35,235 nt of DNA from JAYZAP01 sp964645285 (GTDB taxonomy: Bacteria > Pseudomonadota > Alphaproteobacteria > JAAXGF01), in NCBI GenBank assembly GCA_964645285.1, contig CAZYDR010000034.1:1-35235 (forward strand), read 5' to 3'. The translations under genes and the position numbers were made by a program. Positions 18,542 through 26,587 of this stretch are shown one piece after another. The first letter of the stretch is position 1. Every line of letters begins with the position of its first letter. The notes under the pieces were generated by a model that worked only from the letters and a program-made list of their open reading frames with translations, searched no databases and had not been told where the DNA came from.

Positions 18542-20404
18542 ATGGCTGATAAAACATCACCGCCTCTTGCCGTGGTCGGCTCGCAGATTTCCTATGACGA
18601 GGAACTGTTCGGTCGGGTCTTCGACAAATGGGTGGCGGGGCGCTTCCTCGAATACCTCAAGCCTTACCGGCGCGAGCTCTACCTGGCGGTCGGCGCGGTG
18701 TTGTTGTTTACCACCACCCAGCTTTCGATCCCGTTGATTATTCGCGCGGTGATCGATGACGCCCTGGTCGCCGAGAATGCGGCCCGGGCCATGGTCAATA
18801 ATCTGGCCGTGGTGTTCGTCGCGGTGGTGGCCGTCAATTATGCCGCCAATCACACCCAGGAAACCATTGTCGGCAGGGTCGCCGAGCACCTGCTGTTCGA
18901 CCTGCGCCGAGCCATGTACGCCCATCTCCAGGTGGTTTCCCTGTCGTTCATGGACAAGACCGAGGTCGGCCGGCTGATGTCGCGTCTCCAGGGCGACGTC
19001 TATGCCCTGCAGGAGTTCCTCGAATCATCGATCTTCGCCATCGGCGATCTGGTCCTGCTGTTTGGCATAATCGTGGTGTTGCTCAGCCTCGATTTCCAGC
19101 TTGGGTTTATGACTCTGTCGGTGGTGCCGATCCTGTTTCTCGTGCGCATCGTCTGGCTGCCCTATGCCCGCAAGGCTTTCCTGTGGGCGCGCGAGACCAG
19201 CAGCACCACCAATGCCGCCCTGGCCGAGAATGTCCACGGCATCCGCGCGGTCCAGGAGATGGGCCGCGAGGCGGTCAACTACGATCTGTTCGACGAAAAA
19301 GCGACCGACAACCTGGATGCTCATCTCCACGCCTCGAAGTTCTCCAATGTGATGATTCCCATCGTCGATACCCTAACCGGCGGCGCCATGGCCATCGTTG
19401 TCATCGTCGGTGGCGACCTGGTGCTCGACGACGCCCTCGACATCGGCATCATGGTGGCCTTCGTTTTCTACGTGCAGCGCTTCTTCGACCCGATCCGCTC
19501 CCTGACAATCCAGTACAGCATGATGCAGCGCGCCATGGCCGCCGGCCAGCGTATCTTCGAGGTGCTCGATGTCGAAGTCGAGGTCCAAGACAAGCCCGAC
19601 GCCGTCGACCCGGGCGAGACCGACGGCACCATCGAGTTCCGCAATGTCACCTTCGGCTATGTGCCCGATCAGCCGATCCTCAAGGATATCTCGTTCAAGG
19701 TGGCGCCGGGCGAGACCGTCGCCCTGGTCGGCCCCACCGGCTCGGGCAAGACCAGCATCACCGCCCTGGTTCATCGTTTCTACGATACCTGGGAAGGTCA
19801 GGTGCTGGTCGGTGGCCACGACGTGCGTGACGTGACCCAGGATTCCCTCGGCCGCGAGGTCGCCATGGTGCTCCAGGAGCCCTACCTGTTCTCGGGCACC
19901 ATCTTCGACAACATCCGCTACGCCAAGACCGACGCCAGCCGCGAGGACGTCATCACCGCCGCCACGGCGGTCGGCGCCCATGACTTCATCATGCGTCTGC
20001 GCGATGGCTACGAGACCCGGCTCGACCAGGGCGGGGTCAATCTCTCGGTCGGCCAGCGCCAGCTTCTCAGCTTCGCCCGCGCCATCATCGCCGATGCCCG
20101 CATTCTGGTGCTCGACGAGGCCACGGCCAATGTGGACAGCCACACGGAGCTTGAAATTCAGCGCGCCCTGGCGCGTTTGCTCGAGGGCCGCACGGCCATG
20201 GTCATCGCCCATCGCCTGGCCACCATTCGCGGCGCCGACCGCATTATCGTGCTCCAGGACGGCGGCATTATCGAGACCGGTAATCACGACGAACTGATGG
20301 ACTCGGGCGGTCTCTACAGTTGCCTCTACCGCATGAACTACGCGTCGTTCGACGACATTCCCGACGACGAAGTCAAAGGTCTCAACCACGACGGCGGCAC
20401 CTGA
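18542..20404 (+). CDS. ABC exporter half-transporter with canonical catalytic site (subunit 2)
   Basis: 620-residue ABC exporter subunit, cognate partner of the gene immediately upstream. Seen: membrane domain about residues 40-330; Walker A GPTGSGKTS; signature LSVGQ at 501-505 (Gly to Val in place of LSGGQ); Walker B LVLDEAT with catalytic Glu526; H-loop MVIAHRLATI. In heterodimeric exporters the consensus ATP site pairs this Walker B Glu with the partner's LSGGQ, while the degenerate site pairs the partner's Asp with this subunit's LSVGQ; the two genes complement exactly that way. The start ATG lies 3 nt after the upstream stop, so the two are one translational unit. It is followed 11 nt downstream by msrB in the same direction. 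Confidence 0.94.
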   Translation: MADKTSPPLAVVGSQISYDEELFGRVFDKWVAGRFLEYLKPYRRELYLAVGAVLLFTTTQLSIPLIIRAVIDDALVAENAARAMVNNLAVVFVAVVAVNYAANHTQETIVGRVAEHLLFDLRRAMYAHLQVVSLSFMDKTEVGRLMSRLQGDVYALQEFLESSIFAIGDLVLLFGIIVVLLSLDFQLGFMTLSVVPILFLVRIVWLPYARKAFLWARETSSTTNAALAENVHGIRAVQEMGREAVNYDLFDEKATDNLDAHLHASKFSNVMIPIVDTLTGGAMAIVVIVGGDLVLDDALDIGIMVAFVFYVQRFFDPIRSLTIQYSMMQRAMAAGQRIFEVLDVEVEVQDKPDAVDPGETDGTIEFRNVTFGYVPDQPILKDISFKVAPGETVALVGPTGSGKTSITALVHRFYDTWEGQVLVGGHDVRDVTQDSLGREVAMVLQEPYLFSGTIFDNIRYAKTDASREDVITAATAVGAHDFIMRLRDGYETRLDQGGVNLSVGQRQLLSFARAIIADARILVLDEATANVDSHTELEIQRALARLLEGRTAMVIAHRLATIRGADRIIVLQDGGIIETGNHDELMDSGGLYSCLYRMNYASFDDIPDDEVKGLNHDGGT

Positions 20405-20415
20405 AGGAAACCCCC

Positions 20416-20814
20416 ATGGCCGACAAAATCACCAAGAGCGAAGCCGAATGGATGGAACAGCTCTCCGTGGAGCAATATCAGGTGACCCGACAGCACGCTA
20501 CCGAGCGGCCATTCAGCGGCCAATACTGCGATACCAAGACACCAGGCAACTACGCCTGCATCTGTTGCGGCGAGATGCTGTTCAACTCGGACACCAAGTT
20601 CGACTCACGCTCCGGCTGGCCAAGCTTCTGGCAGCCCCTGTCGGAAGACAAGGTCGAGAGCACCACCGACACCACCCTGGGCATGATCCGAACCGAGGTC
20701 CACTGCGCCCGCTGCTACGCTCATCTGGGCCACGTCTTCCCCGACGGACCAGAGCCCACCGGCCTGCGCTACTGCCTCAACTCGGCGGCGTTAAAGTTGG
20801 AGCCGGAGGGGTAG
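20416..20814 (+). CDS. msrB: Peptide-methionine (R)-S-oxide reductase
   Basis: 132-residue MsrB, which reduces the R epimer of methionine sulfoxide in oxidised proteins. Seen: structural zinc cysteines Cys48/Cys51 and Cys97/Cys100 (CARCYAHLGHVF), the conserved SRSGWPSFW about residues 64-72, and catalytic Cys120 in RYCLNSAAL. A resolving Cys is not obvious at the usual upstream position, though Cys50 is an extra cysteine beside the zinc pair. Start ATG 20416 is preceded by AAGGAAA. No leader peptide, so it acts in the cytoplasm. The short gap suggests that it is carried on the ABC exporter transcript. Confidence 0.96.
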   Translation: MADKITKSEAEWMEQLSVEQYQVTRQHATERPFSGQYCDTKTPGNYACICCGEMLFNSDTKFDSRSGWPSFWQPLSEDKVESTTDTTLGMIRTEVHCARCYAHLGHVFPDGPEPTGLRYCLNSAALKLEPEG

Positions 20815-20857
20815 GGCGCGGCGCCTAATCTGGATCAACGCGGGTCGCGGCTTTCGC

Positions 20858-20875
20858 TGTCAGAGTTGTCTGACA
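20858..20875. promoter_or_regulatory. Short inverted repeat upstream of the FAD oxidoreductase
   Basis: TGTCAGA, a 4-nt spacer, then TCTGACA: a perfect 7-bp inverted repeat 19 nt before the ATG of the next gene. There is no T-run after it, so a terminator for msrB is unlikely. An operator or a hairpin near the ribosome site are the remaining readings; neither is proved. Confidence 0.35.
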
Positions 20876-20894
20876 TCAATCAACAGGATCAATC

Positions 20895-22229
20895 ATGTCC
20901 AAAACTATTGCCATCGTCGGCGCCGGGATCGCCGGCCTTAGCGCCGCCTATGACCTCAAGAAGGCCGGGCACAGCGTAACGCTCTACGACATGAACGATT
21001 TCCCCGGCGGCCGCATGGCCGATCAGGTGATCAACGGGGTCAATGTTCACACCGGCGCGTCGATCATCTTTTCCTTCAATACGGAGATGTTCGACCTCAT
21101 CGACGAACTCGGGATCAAGGACGACCTTTACGTCCTTCGCGACGGCATCGGCGTCGAGGTCGATAACGGTGAGCAGCGGTATGAGCTGCGCCTGACGCCG
21201 AACCCGGCGTTTCTGCTGACCCACGAAGCCTTCGGCGTGCGCACCAAGGCCAGGCTCGCGACGCTTCTTCCGGACATGATCGCCGCCGGGCTCAAGACCG
21301 ATCCCTGCCTGATGCATACGGCGGTAGCCTACGACGACGAGAGCGTTGCCGACTACATAACCCGCAAGGTTTCCGAGGAGTTCCTGGAGAACTACATCGA
21401 GCCCTACTTCCGGGCGCCCTGGCATTGGGAGCCCGAGGCCATCAGCCGGGCATATCTGTTGTCAATGATGGGTCACGTGGTGAGTGGAACCGAATGCACC
21501 TTCAATCAGGGTATCGGTCATTTGACCCGGACTCTGGCGAAATCCCTCGACGTCAGACTCGGCCACGCGGTCGATGCCATCCGCGAGACCAGCGACGGTA
21601 TGGTGCTCGACGTTCGAACCGAAGGCGAGGTCACGGAGGTCAAGGCCGACCTCGTGGTTTGCGCTGTCGAGGGTACCCGGGTGGGGCAAATCTGTCCCGA
21701 TCTGAATGGCGCAGAACGCGGCTTCTTCGACGGCGTTCGGTACAACCGGGGCGCCCGTCTGTACTACGCGCTGCGCCACGGCAATGTCGAGAAAGTGCAG
21801 CGCTGGTTCACTCGGCGCCATCCGTCGATCGTGTCGCTCTATTACGTGACCAACAATGACACTCTGGTCCCGGAGGGCGTAACTCAACCCGCCTACATCC
21901 AGGCCGAGCTTACGCCGGAGGTTTCCGCGCGAGCCGCCGCCGAAGGCGGGCAGGGCAACCTCGACCGTTATGTTCGCGACGACGTTCGCCGGCTTTTCCC
22001 GACCATCGACGACGACGTTACCGGTATCGCCGAACAATGGTGGGACGCCATGCTTCCCGAATGGCGTCCCGGCTACGCCAGGGAAGTCGCTGCGTTCCTC
22101 ATCCGCCAGGAGCAGGCGCCAAGACGGATTTACTATTGCGGCGACTACCTTTCCCAGTCCCATACCGGCGGGGCCTGCGCCAGTGGCCGCATTGTCGCCC
22201 GTCATATGATGCGCCATTGGAGTGGGTAG
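20895..22229 (+). CDS. FAD-dependent amine-oxidase/protoporphyrinogen-oxidase-like protein
   Basis: 444-residue flavoenzyme of the NAD(P)/FAD amine-oxidase superfamily. Seen: dinucleotide-binding IVGAGIAGLSAAYDLKKAGH at about residues 7-26 with the acidic strand end VTLYDMNDFPGGRM, and the C-terminal FAD-contact segment YYCGDYLSQSHTGGACASGR near residues 416-435. The family includes HemY/HemG-type oxidases, phytoene desaturases and monoamine oxidases; none of their specific signatures is strong here. No carotenoid or heme genes are adjacent, so the substrate is unknown. Ribosome site AGGA lies close upstream of ATG 20895. The gene may be independently regulated, given the inverted repeat in its leader. 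Confidence 0.88.
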   Translation: MSKTIAIVGAGIAGLSAAYDLKKAGHSVTLYDMNDFPGGRMADQVINGVNVHTGASIIFSFNTEMFDLIDELGIKDDLYVLRDGIGVEVDNGEQRYELRLTPNPAFLLTHEAFGVRTKARLATLLPDMIAAGLKTDPCLMHTAVAYDDESVADYITRKVSEEFLENYIEPYFRAPWHWEPEAISRAYLLSMMGHVVSGTECTFNQGIGHLTRTLAKSLDVRLGHAVDAIRETSDGMVLDVRTEGEVTEVKADLVVCAVEGTRVGQICPDLNGAERGFFDGVRYNRGARLYYALRHGNVEKVQRWFTRRHPSIVSLYYVTNNDTLVPEGVTQPAYIQAELTPEVSARAAAEGGQGNLDRYVRDDVRRLFPTIDDDVTGIAEQWWDAMLPEWRPGYAREVAAFLIRQEQAPRRIYYCGDYLSQSHTGGACASGRIVARHMMRHWSG

Positions 22230-22241
22230 TCTCGATTTTGG

Positions 22242-22988
22242 TCAGCGGTGATTGAGCGCTATCTGGTCGACCCAACTAATGTGTATCGCATTCGGGTCAC
22301 GCAGGCGGGCCACCTCCAGCAGTATTTTTCTCAGCATGGCGGCGGCGAATTGATCGTTGCTGGTGGCCAGCTCCAGGAAGGAGCCAAGACCGCCGATGAC
22401 TTCGCGCCGGAAGTAGCGGGACAGCACGTCGATGGCCGAGCCGTCGGCCATGATCAGGCCGTTGGCGGTGATGCCGCGGGCCATGGCCACGTTGCGGTCG
22501 ACTCGGGCGCAGCGGCCAATGTTGGAGATGCCGTCGGCGACCACGTTGATAACGCTCTTGGTGGCCGGCCAGGGCAGGGCATCAAGCTGTTTCATGCCGA
22601 TCTCGATGGCGAAGGCGACGTCTGTCTGCGGCCCGTGTTCAGCACTTTTATGTCGGGCATAGTCGAGTCCGAGGATCGCCGCCGCCACGTCGTCGTCTTT
22701 GCCGTTGGCGATCCACATCCAGGGAAGGATCACCTCATGGCGCCCGAAACTCGACTAGGTAACCACTGAAAGCGCGATGCCGCCGTGCCAATCGACGCCG
22801 ACAGCGTCGCGGAATCGGAAATTGCGTAGGGTATATATCAAGCCGTCGATCTGCGCCCCGGCCTTCTCGAAATCAATCGATTCCGAGCGGTCGAGCGAAA
22901 CCACGATGGCAATATCCACCGGCTCCGTCGTCTGCGCCGGAGCGGCGACGGGCAAACAGATCGACACCAAAACCAACAACCAGCGCAT
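22242..22988 (-). pseudogene. DUF1194 (von Willebrand-like) protein gene interrupted by TAG
   Basis: A 249-codon frame with one in-frame TAG at 22755-22757 (codon 78). Seen before the stop: a signal peptide (MRWLLVLVSICLPVAAPAQT) and the MIDAS-like DxSxS in VSLDRSESID. Seen after it, still in the same frame: HEVILPWMWI, then KSVINVVADGISNIGRC, ITANGLIM, LSRYFRREVIGGLGSF and AAMLRKILLEVAR, all in the order known for DUF1194, a periplasmic von Willebrand A-like family. The lost residue sits in VVT-stop-SS, where the family usually has a Trp, so TGG to TAG is the simplest change. The start has an excellent ribosome site. A recent nonsense mutation, readthrough or a sequence error are all possible. 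It is convergent with the FAD oxidoreductase. Confidence 0.85.
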
Positions 22989-22993
22989 CTTCG

Positions 22994-23001
22994 TCCCTCC
23001 T
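22994..23001 (-). promoter_or_regulatory. Ribosome binding site of the DUF1194 gene
   Basis: On the minus strand AGGAGGGA precedes ATG 22988 by 5 nt. Its preservation in front of an interrupted frame suggests that the interruption is recent or not real. Confidence 0.75.
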
Positions 23002-23059
23002 AGACCTTAGGCCATCGATCCGAGGACAACAAAGGCTCATGATGCTGTAACAGTAATTT

Positions 23060-23818
23060 CTATTCTATCTCTCCGGCGTCCACAAGCAAGCGGATGATCT
23101 CGGCGTGATCAGCCGTTAGATAGTCGCGTGGCCGCGCGAAGTTGGTTGCTACCGTGGCGACGCTGAGCACCGTCAGGTTGGCGCCGTCGCGGGCGTTAAC
23201 ATTGGCGCCACGCTCGAGCAATAATGCAACGGCCTCACGTTGGCCTCGGCTCGCCGCGTGGGATAGCGCCGTGGCGCCGACGTCGGAATTGACATCCACG
23301 TTGATGCCGCGATCAAGCATCGCGGTGATCACGTCGGTGCTGCCCACGGTGGCCGCGGCAAGGAGTACTGATCGTCTGAGCGCCATGGCGTCGGCGCCAT
23401 TTTCCCATGACGTTACCACTTCGAGATCGTCGTTGGTCGCGTCGGACTTGGCCTCATAGAGCCTGAGCGCGACGTTGGTCTTCCAATCGGTGAGGCCAAG
23501 GACGATGATATCGCCGACCGCATAGACTTGGCAGTCATGTGCGGAGCGGCGCTGACAGTCCTCAATGGCAAGATCAATCGCGATTGCCGGCGGACTGACC
23601 GTCGTGCTCTGTCCCCATTCGCCGCTCTCGGGCTCAATGGCGAAGGCCTTGTAGCGGAATATATCTGTTGTATTTCGGTATTTCTCATAGGGAATTTGCG
23701 CGCTCGGTGACAGACCGGCGGCGGTTACCGTGGCGCCGTCCGATGCCGTCACCGATAAACCGAACGTCCCCATAAATACCGTCATTGCGAGGGTGCTGCG
23801 GAATGGCATGCCCATCAT
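23060..23818 (-). CDS. Secreted or periplasmic ankyrin-repeat protein
   Basis: 252-residue protein of unknown function. Seen: an N-terminal hydrophobic leader (FRSTLAMTVFMGTFGLSVTAS) compatible with export; a middle region of about residues 35-125 with two Cys in DCQRRSAHDCQVYAVGD, a pattern seen in small periplasmic DUF4189-like domains; then ankyrin repeats from about residue 148 to the end (GADAMALRRSVLLAAATVGS, GATALSHAASRGQREAVALL, LERGANVNARDG, HAEIIRLLVDAGE). Two adjacent ATG codons follow an AAGGAAG ribosome site. It is divergent from the winged-helix/TPR regulator, sharing a 179-nt intergenic region, so that protein is a candidate regulator; this is inference. Codons here look less GC-biased than those to the left. 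Confidence 0.8.
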   Translation of the reverse strand: MMGMPFRSTLAMTVFMGTFGLSVTASDGATVTAAGLSPSAQIPYEKYRNTTDIFRYKAFAIEPESGEWGQSTTVSPPAIAIDLAIEDCQRRSAHDCQVYAVGDIIVLGLTDWKTNVALRLYEAKSDATNDDLEVVTSWENGADAMALRRSVLLAAATVGSTDVITAMLDRGINVDVNSDVGATALSHAASRGQREAVALLLERGANVNARDGANLTVLSVATVATNFARPRDYLTADHAEIIRLLVDAGEIE

Positions 23819-23997
23819 TGCTTCCTTCTGTTTGCTCGTGGCGGATATATGTCCATTTCGCTATTACCGTCGAACCGAAGAAGAACTATGTGGAGTAACG
23901 GTGGAATTTTGGTTGAATCTGACGTCGAGGCCGTTCCATAGCGAAACTTCGTCCGCAGGTTACAGCGATTTCGCTTCACCACTGTCAGGCGGTTGAC

Positions 23998-25518
23998 GTG
24001 GCGGACGCGAATTTTAGGTTCGACCTCGAGGATGAACGCCTATGGAATGGCGATCAGCCCGTGCAGATCGGCAACCGAGTCTTCCAGTTGCTGCGTCTGT
24101 TCGTCAGCAATCCGAACCGCCTGCTTACCAAGGATGACATTCTCAATGACGTCTGGCGCGACGTCGGCGTTTCGGAAGGGCTGATCAAGGAGTATGTCCA
24201 CGATCTGCGGTTGGTCCTCGGTGACGATTCCAAGCATCCAAAATTCATCGAAACCGTACGCGGTCGTGGCTACCGGTTTCTCGGCGGTATCGACTCGGTT
24301 GGGCGATCAGCGGGTGTCGATGGGCAGGCGTATCCCGACAGGCCGTCCATTGCCGTACTGCCCTTCACGAACATTTCGGGTGATCCCGAGGAGGAGTACT
24401 TTGCCGACGGACTTAGCGAAGAAATCATCACCGCCCTGTCTTTCGTCCCATGGTTGTTCGTCATCGCTCGAAACTCTTCGTTCATCTACAAGGGCCGAGC
24501 CGTTGATGTCCGCGAGGTCCGCGACGAACTCGGTATTCGCTATGTGCTTGAGGGTAGCATTCGTCGTGCCGGCGATCGCCTGCGTGTAAATGGACAATTG
24601 GTCGATACCGAGACCGCCACCCACATTTGGGCTGACCGGTACGAATCGAAACTGGACGATGTATTCGATCTCCAGGACGAAATCACGGAGGCCGTCGTCA
24701 ATGCAATCGGGCCGAAAATCCAACTCGCTGAGATCGAACGCGCCACGCGAAAGCGGCCGAATAATCTGACCGCCTATGATCTCTATTTGAGAGCACGCGC
24801 GGCCTTGAACAGTGTCCAGATCGATGCCGCAATTGGTCTCCTGGACGAGGCCATTGCACATGCGCCCGACTACGCGAAAGCAAAAGCCGTCAGGGCTTGG
24901 TGCACAACCCTAATCGGGTGGCGCTATGTCGCACCGACCGGAGCACAGCGCGAGACCTCGATTCGCCTGGCCGAGGAGACGCTTATGAGTCCCGATGCCG
25001 AAACCCAAGCCTATGCGGAATATGCGATTGGCTTCATGGACGATCAAGCGCACCGCGCCATGTCGCTGGTGGAAGATGTGACCCGCCAATGTCCGAGTTT
25101 CGCATGGGCCTAGGCTAGCCTGGCGTTACTCGAATCTTACCATGGCGATGCGCAAAGGGCGATCGAACTTGCCGAGACCGCGCTGCGTCTCAGTCCTCGG
25201 GACCCGCAAAGTTTTCGCTGTGAGATGGCAATTTCCAAGGCCCATCTGTTACTCGGTCAATTTGACGAAAGCTTGGAGTTCGCGGATCAGGGACTGCGGA
25301 AGAGTCCAAGCAACTCGTTCTTTCAATTGTGCCGGATAACCTGCCTGGTCCGGCTCGGCCATCTGTCGGATGCGCAAACTACGGCGGACAAGTTCCAGGC
25401 CCAGGCCCCGGAGTTCAGGATATCGAAGTGGCGCGATCTGACTCACAATTGGCGGGCTTGGACAACGACGTCACAGATCCTCGAAGACGCCCTGCGCAGC
25501 GTCGGTATTCCGGACTAA
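23998..25518 (+). pseudogene. CadC-like winged-helix/TPR regulator gene interrupted by TAG
   Basis: A 507-codon frame with a single in-frame TAG at 25111-25113 (codon 372). Residues about 1-97 form an OmpR/PhoB-type winged helix (LLTKDDILNDVWRDVGVSEG, FIETVRGRGYRFLGGI). Residues about 115-265 form the TolB/FlgO-like domain usual in this family (IAVLPFTNISGDPEEEYFAD, RYVLEGSIRRAGDRLRVNGQ). The TPR part follows (AYDLYLRARAALNS) and continues beyond the stop with ALLESYHGDAQRAIELAETA and LRLSPRDPQSFRCEMAISKA. Relatives commonly have Trp in the FAWA-x-ASLA context, so TGG to TAG is the simplest explanation. GTG start, weak ribosome site. A truncated product would keep the DNA-binding domain but lose several TPRs. 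Confidence 0.85.
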
Positions 25519-25532
25519 CAGGGGCCGCCGCC

Positions 25533-26294
25533 CTAAACCGAAGCGCCGCCGTCGAGGACAATGCCGGCGCCGGACATCAGGCTTGAGGCGTCGGAGGCGA
25601 GAAACAGGATGGCGCCCGAGATATCCTCGGGGACGCCGATGCGGCCGAGCGGCGTGCCGGCGACGCTTTGGGCGTACATGTCCTCGGGCTTCATGCCGAT
25701 GGCCCGGGCCTCGCCTTCGAGCATGGGAGTGATGACGTCGCCGGGGCAGACCGCGTTGACCCGGATGTTGTCGGGGCCGTGGTCGATAGCCATGGCCCGG
25801 GTCATCTGGATGACCGCGCCCTTGCTGGCGCAATAGGCGGCCATGCCGGCGGCACCGGTCAATGAGGCAGTGGAAGCGACGTTGATGATGGAACCGCCGC
25901 CCTGGGGCTTCATGATGCCGACGGCGGCGCGGCTGGTATAGAATACCGCGTCCACGTTGACCGCCATGGTGGCGCGCCATTCGTCGTCGATGGTCGCATC
26001 GCCGGTCTTGCGGAAAATGACTCCGGCGCCGTTGACCAGCACGTCGAGCTTGCCCAAATGGGCCGCCGCGTCGGTTACCAGACGCTCGCAGGCGTCCGGG
26101 TCCATGAGGTCGGCGGCCATGAACACGGCGTCGCCGCCGGCAGCGGTAATCTCACCGACGATTTTCGCGCCCCGATCCGCATCGCGGCCTGATATGACCT
26201 GGCGCGTTCCGGCGGCGCCGAAGGCCCGCGCCGTTGCCGCGCCGATGCCCGATGTGGCGCCTGTAATCAAAACTGTTTTGCCGTCGACGCTCAT
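25533..26294 (-). CDS. SDR-family NAD(P)-dependent oxidoreductase
   Basis: 253-residue classical short-chain dehydrogenase/reductase. Seen: cofactor motif TGATSGIGAA at about residues 12-21, NGAG (in VLVNGAGVIF), catalytic Ser in NVASTASLTG and YxxxK in YCASKGAV, and the C-terminal LFLASDASSLMSGAGIVLDGG. The charged residues after strand 2 (SGRDADRGAK) include Arg, which tends to favour NADP(H). ATG 26294 with an AGGGAG ribosome site is the start; the frame runs on upstream without a further good start. It is typical of FabG-like reductases or sugar and alcohol dehydrogenases; the substrate is unknown. Its upstream region carries the inverted-repeat element. Confidence 0.93.
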   Translation of the reverse strand: MSVDGKTVLITGATSGIGAATARAFGAAGTRQVISGRDADRGAKIVGEITAAGGDAVFMAADLMDPDACERLVTDAAAHLGKLDVLVNGAGVIFRKTGDATIDDEWRATMAVNVDAVFYTSRAAVGIMKPQGGGSIINVASTASLTGAAGMAAYCASKGAVIQMTRAMAIDHGPDNIRVNAVCPGDVITPMLEGEARAIGMKPEDMYAQSVAGTPLGRIGVPEDISGAILFLASDASSLMSGAGIVLDGGASV

Positions 26295-26392
26295 GGTGGT
26301 GTCACTCCCTAAATCTGACTGAGTTTGCTGGCCGCCAGCATAAGCGGTATTAGGCAAATTGGGGCTCTGTTTTGCCATCTTTATCCGGCATG

Positions 26393-26554
26393 CCACCCTG
26401 CCGAGATAGGTAACTATTTCACCGGGATTATTTTGCCCGAAGGCAAGGCGCGCGTTGCGCCGCTTGCCCGATGCTAAAGCATCGCGCCGCGCACCGCGCC
26501 TACCCGAATGGACGGTTTGATGCCATGAAATAGATACCTATCTCCGCCGGGTGG
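26393..26554. repeat. 162-bp intergenic element bounded by 30-bp inverted repeats
   Basis: Between the SDR gene and the next transporter gene, the arms 26393-26422 and 26525-26554 are inverted copies aligned over 30 nt without gaps and with four mismatches; the shared core includes GAGATAGGTA followed by CTATTTCA. Inside lie further dyads: GATGC-TAAA-GCATC at about 26470-26483 and GGCAAG...CTTGCC around 26442-26467. No protein-coding frame is evident. The layout suits a non-autonomous mobile element (MITE), a REP/BIME-like palindromic unit or a structured RNA/regulatory segment. No clear target-site duplication was seen and no second copy occurs in this window. Confidence 0.7.
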
Positions 26555-26587
26555 TATAAGCTCGCGCCCGATTGAAATGCTGGCCCG

